Positions 9,788 to 21,500 of a stretch of DNA of 64,000 nucleotides are shown piece by piece. Position 1 is the stretch's first letter. The number at the start of each line of letters is the position of its first letter. Both the position numbers and the translations under genes were made by a program. The stretch comes from Oikopleura dioica (taxonomy: Eukaryota > Chordata > Appendicularia > Copelata > Oikopleuridae). The DNA lies in the NCBI GenBank assembly GCA_907165135.1, contig OU015566.1:12818157-12882156 (forward strand), read 5' to 3'. Under the pieces are notes generated by a model. It worked only from the letters and a program-made list of their open reading frames with translations. It was not told the DNA's origin and did no database searches.

Positions 9788-11880
9788 ATGTCGAAAAAAG
9801 AGGAGAACCAGCTTATAGAGGAGCAACAAGAGAAAAAAGGCTTTGATCGTGTTTGGGATAGATTGCCGCACATATCATGGTATCAGTTCCGAATCACGAC
9901 TCTACCTTCCGTAGCGTCGCTCGTCGGGGGTTTCATGTCCATTTATCCGGTTTTTGCGCAGTTCAAGGTGGAAAAGAAATGGTTGCGTTTTTCGTAAAAT
10001 GTATTTTAGCCGCAATATCGCTGCCAAACAGCGCTAGATAAAGCAGGACTAGACGTAGATCTGTCATTCCAAGAGATTTTTGATCTGACTACAAGCACTC
10101 CGTATTGCCAAGGTAAGAAGAGGCGGGTAAAATATCATCTCTATCCAAAAGGTTATCAAAGCAATCAGCTTGGCGGGTGCTTCTTCTGCGATTTTTCCCC
10201 AGAAACAATTACTTCTTGCGATTCAACTTCTTTCTCATCTCTGAAATCATGCCTCGGAAAAAGAGAGGCTCAAGAAAACTCGACTTGGCGATCATGCGAA
10301 GATTACCAATACGACCGCGGAACTCGTGGAAATGAGACGAACTTCAGAGGAGAGCAGTGGGAAACGGCAGTGACTGAATTTACTCTTCACTGTGGGATGG
10401 AATGGTTCGACTCCTTGTCCACTGCGCTTGGACTCCTTGGCCTTCTAGGTGGCGCATTTTTAGCCGGACTCTATTCAGGTACACAAGATGGCACTAACCT
10501 AACTTTTTTTATCTACTAAAGAATTCAGCAAGGTGCAGATCAGTCAGGCAGTGTCAAAAACACGTGCAAAATCCATTACATAACAGATAATGAAGTACTT
10601 TCTCGCGTCGTCACTACGCTTACCTTTTCGTCAATTCAGATCGTTTTGGTAGAAAGAATTCTCTTCTGCTTTGGCACGCTGTCGTTGGAGCTCTTCTTAT
10701 CATCATGTCATTTATGACGACGAAGTGGGGATACTTGGTCTTCAGAATATTTTCGAACGGAATTCATCACACATCATGGCTAGCATTCGTTGTTTACTCG
10801 CTTGAAGTTCTTGGGCCGTCGAAACGCGCAGTTTCTGGAGCTACTACTCATATCTACTACGGCGTTGGGTACATGCTCACATCCATCCTGGGCTACTACT
10901 TCCCTGATTGGCGCGATTTTACCTTCGCCATCGCTGTCATTCACCTCGTTACTCTCGTTGTTGCTCCATTCTTCCCTGAAAGCCCAAGTTTCTTGTATGC
11001 AAAGAAGAAGCCCGTCCAAGCTCGCAAAATTCTCAAAACTTTCTCCGAGAAAACCAACAAAAGCCTCGATGACAAATTCCTCGACCAGTTGGAAGCTGAA
11101 ATCAACGAGAAAAACAACACCGAGTTAAATAATGAAATGGTGAAAAAATTCACGATCATCGACCTTTTTTGCCATCGTTTACTTGCGAAAAACACGCTGA
11201 TCATTGCCTTTGGCTTCTTCTCCGGCGTTCTTGGCTACTATGGTTTATCGTTCAATGTCAGCAGTCTATCAGGAAACCTCTATCTCAACAATGCTATCAA
11301 TGGCTTCATGGAAATCATCAGCTACATCGTCGTTATGACACTGATGGAGTTTTGCGGAAGAAGATGGTGCTGCGGAGGAATCATGTTTTTCGGAGGAATA
11401 GTCTCACTTCTCTGCGGAACTTTACAACTCTTTGGCTACGTTAACGGTGTTCGATGGCTTTCATTTATCGGTAAGTCATTTCAGTTCTTTGTTAGATTAA
11501 GGATTTTTAGGAAAATTTGCTGTTAGTGGCGCTTTATGCTCTATTTACATTTTCGCCGGCGAGATTTTTCCGACAGAAATTCGCTCCACTGGAATTGGCT
11601 TTGGATCGATGGTTGGGCGACTGGGTGGATTCATGAGCCCATTTATCATTCAAATATCGAACAAGGTCCTTGTCTACTCGATTTTCGGAATCGTCGGAGT
11701 CCTCGGAGGAGGCCTCGTCTTTATGCTTCCCGAAGTGAAGGTACCAATTGTAATTTTTCTATGAAAGAAGGTCATTCTCTTTCTAAGGGTAAACCAATTC
11801 ATCACACAATCGAAGAAGCTGTAGAATTTTATGAACATCCTAAAGGAAAACCAGAATCTATGAAGATGAGAAAACTTTGA
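9788..11880 (+). CDS. SLC22-type organic ion transporter
   Basis: A major-facilitator carrier. Exon 1 (9788-9967) gives a cytoplasmic start and the first membrane helix. The next exons carry a large Cys-rich extracellular loop, typical of organic cation/anion transporters, ending in an EFTLHCG motif like the EFDLVCG of SLC22 proteins. The DRFGRK loop motif follows (around 10639-10656), spliced across a 159-bp intron, then the second half with PESPSFLYAKKK after helix 6 and GEIFPTEIRSTGIG before helix 11, both classical SLC22 signatures. The last exon adds a short charged tail. The likely role is plasma-membrane uptake or efflux of small organic ions; substrate cannot be told. Its stop lies 76 bp from the stop of the convergent SLC17 gene. 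Confidence 0.88.
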
Positions 11881-11904
11881 TCCAATGCCACTCTTTTTAT
11901 GACC

Positions 11905-11910
11905 AATAAA
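11905..11910 (+). terminator. Polyadenylation signal of the SLC22-type gene
   Basis: AATAAA lies 25 bp after the stop codon. The next gene's minus-strand AATAAA is at 11930-11935, so the two 3' ends converge within about 25 bp. Confidence 0.6.
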
Positions 11911-11929
11911 AAGTCAAAATTAATTTAAG

Positions 11930-11935
11930 TTTATT
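11930..11935 (-). terminator. Polyadenylation signal of the SLC17-type gene
   Basis: TTTATT on the plus strand reads AATAAA on the minus strand, 21 bp beyond the stop at 11956. Confidence 0.6.
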
Positions 11936-11955
11936 GATTAGTTCGGGCAGTATTA

Positions 11956-13542
11956 TCAAGTTGATTCTAAAGTCTCTTTTCTTGAGTCAAGGACATTTGA
12001 ATCTCCATCACTTGAGCTACTAGTTTGATAGCTCTCTGAAGTGTCCAGAAGGTCGTCCTTGAGTTCGGATTTACTCTCGTTTGTCTTTGACCAAGGCTGT
12101 TCTTCAACGGAAAACATCGTCTAAAGGAAAAATAAAAAATCTTTGAATGAAATTTTACTTACAATGTAGCAAATGCCCGTAAAATAATTGATAAAAATAC
12201 CAATCAAAAACAGATATCCATATGAAATTTCCGAGTGCCCGTAGCGGTCAAAGAAAATGCCAGCAATCGCAGGTCCCCAGAATCCGGTTGTATTCGCGGC
12301 TACATTTGCCAATCCATTGATGACTCCTGCAAGAGTTGGAGCCAGATCATTTGGATTACTCTTGAAAAGATGGTGTTACAGAGCGATCTGACGCTTTTAT
12401 ACCTTGACACTAACTGCTTGGAAACCCATCAAAATCATCGTGAAACTAAGAGCCCAAAAGGCTGCATTTCCGCTGCAACCTATTATCTTTTCGTGAGCAA
12501 AAGCAAGGGTAAGAGGCATGACGAAAAATCCAAGAGCAATGTACCAAATTCTAATTTTTAGAAGACCGATCTTTCTCGCCATCCGATCGCAGACAACTGC
12601 AAGCAGCAAAATGGAAATTATATGGACGAGAATAGAGAGGCCAGAGATAAGACCAGCAAGCGAACCATCAAGTCCAAGAAGATTCTTCATCAGCTGAGGG
12701 AAAAGAGTGGCGACCATGAAGAATTGATAGTTTGTCCCAATTTGAGCGAGTACAAACGCCCAAACTTCCTTTGATTTGACCATTTCACGGAAAGGAATCG
12801 ACTGCTTCTTCGATTTTTTCTCCGCATTTGGAAGCAACATAAGTTCTTCTTTGGTGATTCTAGGGTGGAGTGCAGGAGTATCATAGACAAAGTAGCTCCA
12901 AAACAAAGCCCAAGTAAAACTCAGCGCAGCTGGTATATAAAAAAGCCACTCCCAGCCGCAATACTTTGAAATCAATCCGCCACCCATCAATGTCGTTACT
13001 TTTGTGATTACATAAGCTTGTTAATTTCGTACAAACGAGAATCTTTGGTTATGTAACGCTCCTGAACCGAGTCCAGCTCCAGCAAAAGGGATCATAATGA
13101 GGGTAGATCTTTCCTTTTCAGGCGCCCAATGGCCCCAAGCACCTTGAATCGATGGAAACCAGCCTGTCTACGAAAAGACCTTGAGATCAACGAAGAGTCA
13201 TTCAAAATCTACCTGAAGGACTCCCAAAACGACCCGATTTGCCACGGCCAGCCAGTAGTTTGTTCTCGCGAAAAGTGGGAAAGATGCAGAAAGCAAAGCA
13301 GCTCCAAGGGCACTGATCATCAAAACTCTTTTGAATCCGTACTTGAAGGCCAAACTTCCACCGAACAGATGGCACGGAACATAACCGAAGTAGTAGTATC
13401 CGATCAGGTTCATTTGCTGACTCGGAGACCAGTCGAACTCGTAAGAATCCGTGGCGGAAGAAAGGTTTGTGCTTGTAGAATCGATGACATCTTCCGAGCA
13501 TCTTGGAGTAAACTCGACCTCTTTTGTCGACGGAGGCGCCAT
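11956..13542 (-). CDS. SLC17-type anion/phosphate transporter
   Basis: A major-facilitator protein of the sialin/vesicular glutamate/Na-phosphate family. Exon 1 (13213-13542) has the early family pattern FDWSPSQQMNLIGYYYFGYV followed by GGSLAFKYGFKRVL. Exon 2 carries GWFPSIQGAWGHWAPEKERS, matching the conserved helix 4 loop of SLC17. Exon 3 opens with TLMGGGLISKYCGWEWLFYI and covers helices 6-10; later exons give TTGFWGPAIAG and the last helix, then a Ser-rich acidic tail. Introns are short GT-AG. SLC17 carriers move organic anions or phosphate across lysosomal, vesicular or plasma membranes; the exact substrate cannot be assigned. It is convergent with the SLC22-type gene, so the two carriers share a minimal 3' intergenic region. 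Confidence 0.87.
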
Positions 13543-13774
13543 ACTGATTATACTTTATCGGGATCAAAATTAAGTAGCTAAAATATAGCTGATATTTTGA
13601 AATATTAATCCCCCTCCCTGATGATTATATTCATCCTCGTTGTGTACATTATCACCATGCCCAGAAAGGACAGCAAAGTGAGCACATATCTCTGCTGCAT
13701 TTTCAATCGCTTTTCTTAATAAAAATAATCTTTTGAGCGAATCAATCAATTTTGACGAGCTTAGAAATCATATG

Positions 13775-15474
13775 ATTTTGTTGTGGTTCACGAAAAAGCC
13801 GATCCTGATTCTATCTTGTTTTCATATTTTTCTCGCGCAACGTATTTATGCGGAGCGCGCTGCCACTTTTACACACTTCGTTCTCGCCGCTCCTCGGAGC
13901 ACTACAAAATATACCAGTTCTTTTTCCTACGCAAGACCGTGTTCAGTTTTTGCAGCTTATTCGAGAGCCAACATAAAATGGTACCAGGAACAATCTGAAC
14001 CCTCGCCCTCAACTTCGTCTACTTTAATTTTTATTGTTGGAATCTCGCCTACTCCTCGCTGGTAGAGAACGAACGTCATTCGCCCATCTCTGGACATCCC
14101 GCTACTACTTTCTTGCGCTCAACGTTGGCTACGACAACGACCTCTCCCTCGCTGGTTTACTGTTAGCTGGCGCATGAATCAAACCGCGAAACTCTCGCGT
14201 CACTCTTTACTCGTGTCGAGTTTTCGGCACATAAAGAGTGCCCTAAAAAGGTAGTTCAACCGTCTGAGCCACTTACCTCGATTTTCTCGTGCTCAACGCC
14301 GTCAACGTCAGTTTCAACGCGTTCGACCTCCCCTCAATTCCTTTCTCCGTTGACGCATGGAAATCTCCCGCCAAAACCTCACATTTCTAACGGCACTCTG
14401 CATCAAAATCACCAACGTCGATCTCACGAGCGATCTTCTCTCCATCTTCGAGTCTTGGTCACATCACCGCTCAAGTTCAACTCTAATCTCGCGAGAGATC
14501 TTCCCGCCATTTTCAACTTAAGAGTTTGACCTCCGCTCACTCCACCGACATGATTTTGATCGCCAAAACTTCAAAACAACTTCAATTTCTTCACCTCTTC
14601 ACCAATCCATATCAATGCTCACAACTACTCCTCTCTTCTCAACCCAACTCTCTGCTCGTCATCAGCTCGGGGGGTACGATGCATCCTTCGCTCGCTTCTC
14701 CTGTCTCTCATCTCTACTATGCGCTCGACTCAAGACGCACAAAACTCAGCTGATCGACTTCGCAGACCTTCAACTACAACTACTACTATAACTACAATCT
14801 CAACTTCTAAGCCCAGCTTCAGTCCTGGCACACCACTCTCCTTCAAGCCCAGCACTCGCCCTGGCAACCAACTCAACCTCAATCAACTCTCACTAAGCCC
14901 AGCTCAAGCCCTGGCACTACTACTAAAACCTACCAAGACCAGCCCTAGTCCTGGCAATCCTCACTACTCTTCAAACCCAGCTCTAGCCCTGGTACTGCTC
15001 GCTTCTCTCCCGTCTACATCTACAAGCCCAGCTATTGTCCTGGCAATCCTGACTTCTATCAATCTCGCCTCTACCTGGCTTCTCTCTTTAACTCCAAATC
15101 CAGCTCTCGCCCTGGTAACTCTACAATTTCTACTCATCTTTAGTTCTATTCTTCTACAATTTCACCCTGATCGCCTGCTTCTTCTCTTCCGAATCACCGT
15201 GCTCGTGCTCAAAACCTGCGCAGCGCGCCCAGTCAACTCTACTCATCACCCTAGAATCATCATCGTCTGGGGGGCTGTTGTGGTTCACGAAAAAGCCGAT
15301 CCTGATTCTATCTTGTTTTCATATTTTTCTCGCGCAACGTATTTATGCGGAGCGCGCTGCCACTTTTACACACTTCGTTCTCGCCCGCTCTAGGGAGCTC
15401 TACCAAATATACCAGTTTTTCCCTACGCTAGAACCGTGTTCAAGTTTTAGCAGTTATTCGAGAGCCAACAATTT
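13775..15474 (+). mobile_element. Small non-autonomous LTR retrotransposon (TRIM-like)
   Basis: Two 195-bp direct repeats, 13779-13973 and 15276-15470, each begin TGTTG and end CAACA, the TG...CA rule for LTRs. The 4-mer ATTT flanks both outer ends (13775-13778 and 15471-15474) as a target duplication. A candidate primer-binding site, TGGTACCAGGA, starts 6 bases after the left LTR, and a G-rich tract (CTGGGGGGC) directly precedes the right LTR as a candidate polypurine tract. Internal DNA is only 1.3 kb and has no gag or pol frame, so mobility would depend on another element. The LTRs differ at several positions, so the insertion is not recent. Orientation is inferred from the PBS and PPT. 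Confidence 0.87.
14805..15125. repeat. Tandem repeat inside the LTR element
   Basis: About seven imperfect copies of a roughly 40-50 bp unit with the core AAGCCCAGCTCTCGCCCTGG, each followed by a more variable pyrimidine-rich stretch. Unit lengths are not multiples of three, so the open frame at 14719-15393 that crosses it reads the unit in different phases and is unlikely to be a protein. Confidence 0.75.
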
Positions 15475-16394
15475 CTTAGAAGTCCGTAACTTTTAGTAGC
15501 TTACATTCTGGCCTATTTTTTAATGACCTGCTTTCTCTCTACATCTCTACATCTCTTAACATCGACGTTCGAACAAGATTCTTATTAAGACCGTTCTTAT
15601 TCGAAGAATACCCAACTTTTCTAGGATGTAAAAAACGGTACAACAATTCGATAACCATGTCGTAATTGAGGGTGTTAACAAGTTTTAGTAGATTTATAGT
15701 AGCATGGTTTATCTTACCAATTTATTACTTCCTCGGGGGGAAAAGCAACCTTTTCTCTAGTATCAAGTGCAATTAAAATTCTCGTGCAGCAAACTGATGA
15801 AAACAGGAGGGTGGTGGCGATAGCGTATTTCGAAATGTTGAGGAACTCAAGTACACTTCATGAAAGAAATTGTCGTATCGAATCCTGATGACATAAAAAT
15901 AAAGGTGTCTTCTTATGCCATAAAAAGGGCATCTCCAGGAGACAGAGTAGCTACTTATTTGAAACTTTCCGTACCATGAATTTGAGTATTTTACAAATTT
16001 CATCATTTTCATCCTTTTCAAGGGTCATTTAAGTTCAGTAAACTGATGAACTAAGCGTGAGGGTGACGGCTCGCCTCGGGACACTTCAAATGAAATATAT
16101 CATATATATTATATATCTAAATAAAAAATTTGGAAATAATTTGAAAAGATATGATCGAAGACGTCTAATTAGTTATTTTTTATTTGACCTTCAAAATTTG
16201 ACGTTTTCTGCTGATTCTACCGAGCCCCTATCGAACGCGCGATCCAATTTCTTATTTGTGTCCTTGAATCAAGAACGCGAGAAGTTGAAACTTTCGCATT
16301 TCTCTTGCTTATTTACGTCAATGCTGTTTATTCATCGCCGCAATAAAACAGAAGGCAGACTTCAAAATGATCACACCATAAAATTTTCATAAAA
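15475..16394. other. Intergenic, nothing recognised
   Basis: AT-rich spacer between the LTR element and the oxygenase-like gene. Open frames here (e.g. 16057-16392) show no family features. Confidence 0.45.
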
Positions 16395-17998
16395 ATGAAA
16401 GTTTCAAAATCAAAAAGTCCAATCTTTTCAACTTCCCTAAAATGGGCAACGATCCCGATCTTTTTCGCCGTCCTTCTGAGATATGCTCCTGGATATTTTT
16501 ATGGAAACAAAAGAGTTTTGGAAAAACCGATTGCTTACGAAATTATCGACGACTTTCTTTCCGAAAGCGATGTTCTCGATCTCCGAGAATGGGTCTTCAA
16601 CGAGAGGCGATTCGCGACTGTCATTGATGCTGCTGCAAGAGGTGTCCAGAGTATCGGAGAGGATGAACCTATCAAACCAGATGGAACCTGCGACGACATG
16701 ACATTTACTGCTTCTCCTTCTTCGCCAACCTGCAAGTTTACTGGTCGCTCGGACATAGCCCAGCATTTCGTCAAAACAGGCGGACATCGAGGAATGAAAG
16801 AAACTCCAGATAAACTGATCTCTTCAACCCTTTCTTTCATCAACTACTACCCGGACAAGGTCAACGACCCTGCAATCAAGAAGCTCTTTGAAAACAAGGA
16901 ATACTTGGTGAGTAGCTTCACAAATTTCAATTTCACTAATAAATTGAATGTAGAAAAAAGTCGGAAACATCTGCCACGATGGTTGGGGAACTCGAGGGCC
17001 ACGAAAAGAAGGAGACTTCATCTTCCGCCCTACCCAAGTCAACATCGTTCTCGTCCCTCCCGGGCAAGATCTGCCTCTTCATCAAGACAACCAGTGGTAC
17101 TGGGGAATCAATCAACTCAGCCAGCCTGATTGGCTCCTTCACACAGTTCAAGAATCCGGGCTCTACAAGGACAAGATGATTCCACAAGCTCAAGGTGAGA
17201 AATTTCCCTTAATCCACCCCTAGAATTCTTTCAGGCGTCGCATATCTTCACGGGACAAAAGAAAAGCCCTACTATGAAAACGGCGGCGAATACGTCTTCT
17301 TCCCTTATGGACCCGGGGCCGACGCGATGGAGCTCAAACCAAAACGAGGTCAGGCGATTCTCATGGATGGCGGGCGAATGATTCATGGCGTCGCTAGAAC
17401 AGCGCCAGGATACCAAGTGGCGGCGATTGATAAGGACGTTTTCAATCGAATTGAGTACCAAGGAAACGAAACCTGGTACCTTCTTTCTGACGATGAGCTC
17501 ATTGATGTCTTCAAAACTTCCGATCTCCGAATGACTTTTGTTTGGCGAGGACTGTGCTTCCACGATGAAGCGGAAAAGGCGAAATTCGAACAGCATTTGA
17601 AAGATGAGGTAGCTTTTCACAAAGAAATAGCTTTTTTTAATCAATATTTCAAGGATTACGTTCCACAGTACACTCTCCTCAAACAACTAGAAGAGCACAT
17701 GCACGAAACGGGTCGACTTCCAAAGTCCAAAAATCTCGAGAACATGCCACGAAAAGAGTTCGCCCAGTACTTGTTCAGCAAATACCTCCAGTATCCATTG
17801 GATACGATGAATACGGCCTGGTTCCCGATCAACTACTGCGCAGCGTCTCTCGGCAAGCCCTGGCTGAAGGCCCTCTTATCGCCATTCTGTGTTGACAGAA
17901 AAGAACGCATAGATTTGAGCGATCAGTATCCGCCGGCGAAAGAGTTCTGCGCAGAGGGCAGAGGTGAAAGATACCAAACAAATTGCAACAAAATGTAA
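16395..17998 (+). CDS. Membrane-anchored 2-oxoglutarate/Fe(II) oxygenase-like protein
   Basis: Four exons with short introns; the first is 16395-16907 (171 codons) and the stop is at 17996-17998. The N-terminus has a Lys-rich start and one hydrophobic segment (about residues 15-32), i.e. a type II signal anchor that would place the rest in the secretory lumen. The double-stranded beta-helix core shows the facial triad: His214 and Asp216 in LHQDNQWYWG, and a distal histidine in GGRMIHGVART, with the nearby Arg available to bind 2-oxoglutarate. A C-terminal Cys-containing region (PFCVDRKER... CNKM) follows. Family members hydroxylate proteins or small molecules; the substrate here is unknown. 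The distance between triad residues fits the fold, but overall resemblance is from motifs only. Confidence 0.65.
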
Positions 17999-18564
17999 AT
18001 ACCACTACAAACTGTCCGAAAATGACTTTTCTTCTGTAAATAATTCAAATAAAATACTGAAAAACATGTAAAAGCGAGCTTTTGAAGGGATTCATTTTCA
18101 AACTTATTATTTTATTGTTTTTTAAATTCATCTACTCTTGTTTTGCTAGCTCTTGTTTTGCAGTTTATGTTCAAGTGTATATGTACAGCATTTAAATAAA
18201 ATTAAGTAGCAGTTACTGTAATTAACATATGATTTAGTAGTTAAAGCTTGGTTGCTGAGGTCTTGAAGGTTTTCTTCAAACTTGAAAAGTGGTCGTTTGA
18301 TGATTCTGTGTGCGTCAATGACTGTTTTGCAGGGCTAAACTCGAGAATGGTCGTTTTTACAGTAGAAGAGAATAAATTTAGAATTTGCGAATTGATGGAA
18401 CATTGGAATACGCTTTATTAGGTTTGACAAATTAGTTAAATTGATGATCAACTCAGGCGCGTAACTAACTTAGAGCAGCGCGACTTCGACCTGAGCGACT
18501 CGCGCGAATATCGATGAAAATAATACTTTAGAAACGAATCAGACAGATTTTGTTTCAATCGATC
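17999..18564. other. Convergent 3' intergenic region
   Basis: Lies between the stops of the oxygenase-like gene (+) and neuroligin (-). AATAAA at 18048-18053 is a plausible poly(A) signal of the former. No other feature is seen. Confidence 0.5.
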
Positions 18565-21500
18565 TCATCCTCCTGTTCCTCCCTGTTCCTGTAATTCGTT
18601 GGCAGTTTGCGCAAAAGAGTTTGTGCCAAGTTCCAGCTTCCCAGAAACTGTATCGGCTTTGTTGTCTATATTTATGGTGATGCAGTCTGATTTTGAGTCA
18701 AGTGACGGCATTGGTGTGAGATTGTGCTTTGTCATTGACGACTTGTCGATGTCACAATTTCGAACGACGGTTGCACTTGAGACATCGCTGCACGGGGAGT
18801 TTTCTTAACGAAATTACCGCTGCTCGTGACCAAGGGTAATTATACCTAATGAAAGCGATCCGGAATGAACAGAAGACGACGGTATCCTGCTCATTGGCGA
18901 CGGGATCGAGTTTTTCTTTATATGATTTCGTAGAGATTTATCTTCAACAGCTATAATTACATTGATTAAGATGATGAAGATTCAAGGTCAAACTTACGAG
19001 TTGAAGCTGACGAATGCTTCGAGCTCCGTCTAAAATAATGATTGAGCGAAAAAAACATAGAAGAAAATGTATTCTTGTAAACAAGCGGTTTTCGCAGCAC
19101 TTTGCCTGCCTGTCACGTGTGAATAGCGGCGACATTACGGACCGCGCGCGATGTCATTCGATGTCGATCGAGTGTCCACGAAAGTCAAAGCTTTAGAAAT
19201 GGGATAAAAGGCGTTTAGACCATGTCAAGTGGTTTTGGATTCGTGGAATTATACATTCACCAATTATTGCCAAAAAGGTTCCAAAGAACAAAAATCACAG
19301 CCTACCTTGAGGATCCTTTTCTAGGCGACTGCGATCGTTCCAGACTCATTTTCCGACTTAGGAAGCTCTTCTGCCCTTCAGATGATAAGTTTGACCTTCG
19401 TAGATCATTTCCCAAGGTCAACTTGCTCGCGCGTTTTGGAATAGAATTATTCTGTTTGCTCTTCATTAGTCTTTCTTTGATTTGGTCCTTGAACAGATTT
19501 GAGACAATTTTCGAGCATCACACCATACCTCGATCTTTGCTCTAAAATTCTTCTTCTCTCTTCGCTTTTTGATCGCCATCTGGAGGAAAGCACAGGCATT
19601 TATGATGAAAAGCAAAAGTCCGATCGACAGTGTGACTGAAATCTCCAGCCCAACACCAACCTCCTAAAAATCTAATGAGTTGATGATATTTTCCAAACTG
19701 TACCTTGTCTGCTTCTTCCTGTAGCTTCTCTTCAAAACTAATAATCGTCACATTGTTCATGCTCTTCAAATCGTCGGCAATGGTCGCTGTCTCATCTGTC
19801 GGCTCTGGGTTGAAAGAGTTGCTTGGAAAGTTGATCTTTGCCTTTTGAACAGGCTCCATCATTTTTGGAATCAGACTGTTCCAGAGCTTCATTCTTTGAG
19901 ACGCGTAATCTACAAGTGTTCGTTCTACAGGTGGCGAGTCACGGTACAGTTTCGATCCTCTCAGTGAGAACTCCATGGTTTTCCGAGTCGAAGGGGTAAA
20001 TTTAGGCCAGGATATTCCAGAATAGAGATTTCTAAAGAACAAAAATGATAACTTTTGCAGTCTAACAGACGATAACCTTGGCCAAAATCGCTCGCCAACA
20101 ATGCATTTGTTGTTTTGAATCATTTTATCTGACCCTCTCGGAGACGGATCACTAAAATCGTAGAGTAAATTTGAATTAGAGTCTACTTCAATACCCATAA
20201 TTAATGAAGTTAGCAAAATATGTCATCATTGAACAGCTTAACGTCTTCTCCTCAGGCGACCACACGATGGAATCAAAACCGGGTGCGAAGGTGTCTTTTC
20301 CATAAAATGGTATTCTAAATAGACTTGATTGTACTATTGTGTCTTTCCGTTAAATTTACCCGAATAAGAATGCTATCGCCTGATTAGTACCGGCGCGGTC
20401 AAGCTCTGACGGTCGATATGATTCGGAGCCCATTCGATGGTCGAATAAGTAAACGAACGTGTCATAGTTGAGCCCGGAATGTAGCTCAGCCGTGCGGACG
20501 GCGTTCGATGTCCAGCCAAAGTCGGAGAACATCTATCGTAATTTATTTTCTGTTGATTGAATTCAACACTTACTTGGAGGCCTTTCTGTCGCGGGGTAAG
20601 CTTGGTGGTGTTGCTGTTCCAGCCGCTGTAGACGAAATCGACGACGTTGGAGATGTAAGAAGCGGAAGGAAGGGACTTAAAGTTTGTTCGGATCAGCTTA
20701 TTCAGAAGTTTTGTCCAGCTCTGATCAGAATTGTCGCTGGATTGATCGTAATTGTACTGCGACGATTGTGGGACAAAGAAGATCCCTTCCCCTTGGTCGA
20801 CTCCAACAAGAACCTAGAAGTGATGATGAACAAGAATGTTATGATTAGATCTACCTCATAGTCGAAGTATTCTCCACTCTGCATTCTTTGAAGAGGACTT
20901 CCGCTATTTGGATCTGAACTGAGCACAACGCCGTCTAGAACAGGTCCCCAGATGGGCGAAAAATCGTTGCCAAACATCTTCATATCAATTTCGACAAAAT
21001 CGGACCATGTTGACTTTGACTGGAGACATTCGATCGTCTCTGTGACGTTGAATTTTATCGGACAGCCAAGTTGCTTCGCGAAGAATTCTGCTTTTGTGAC
21101 TGGGTCGTTGGCGAAAGCCCAATTTGCAAGAGCGCTTCCAGAGAGCATGATTACTCTTTGAAAGAGCTCTAAATGAAATTATGAATTTGGCAGGTGAAAA
21201 CAACGAAGAGTACGTACTCGTCTTGCTCTCTGAAATCATGAGCATTTGAGCCATCGCCGCCCCAGCACCGCTTCCAACAATGGAGACCTTGCTCGGGTCT
21301 CCTCCAAATTGCCCGATATTATCTGTTCGTGATCGACATGTTGTCTGACAGATGAGGTCGTTTACTCATTTTCACTTTTTTTTTGATAAAAAGTATAATC
21401 GATCCGGACCTTTCACCCAAGTGAGAGCCAACTGCACGTCCATCAGCGCCAAATTACCACGTAATCCATCTCTTTTTCTCGGGTTTACATGGAAGCCTCA

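Noticed and set aside
14719-15393. 224-codon frame rich in Ser, Pro, Thr and Leu
   Set aside because: It crosses a tandem repeat whose units fall in different phases and runs into the right LTR; best explained as repeat-derived.
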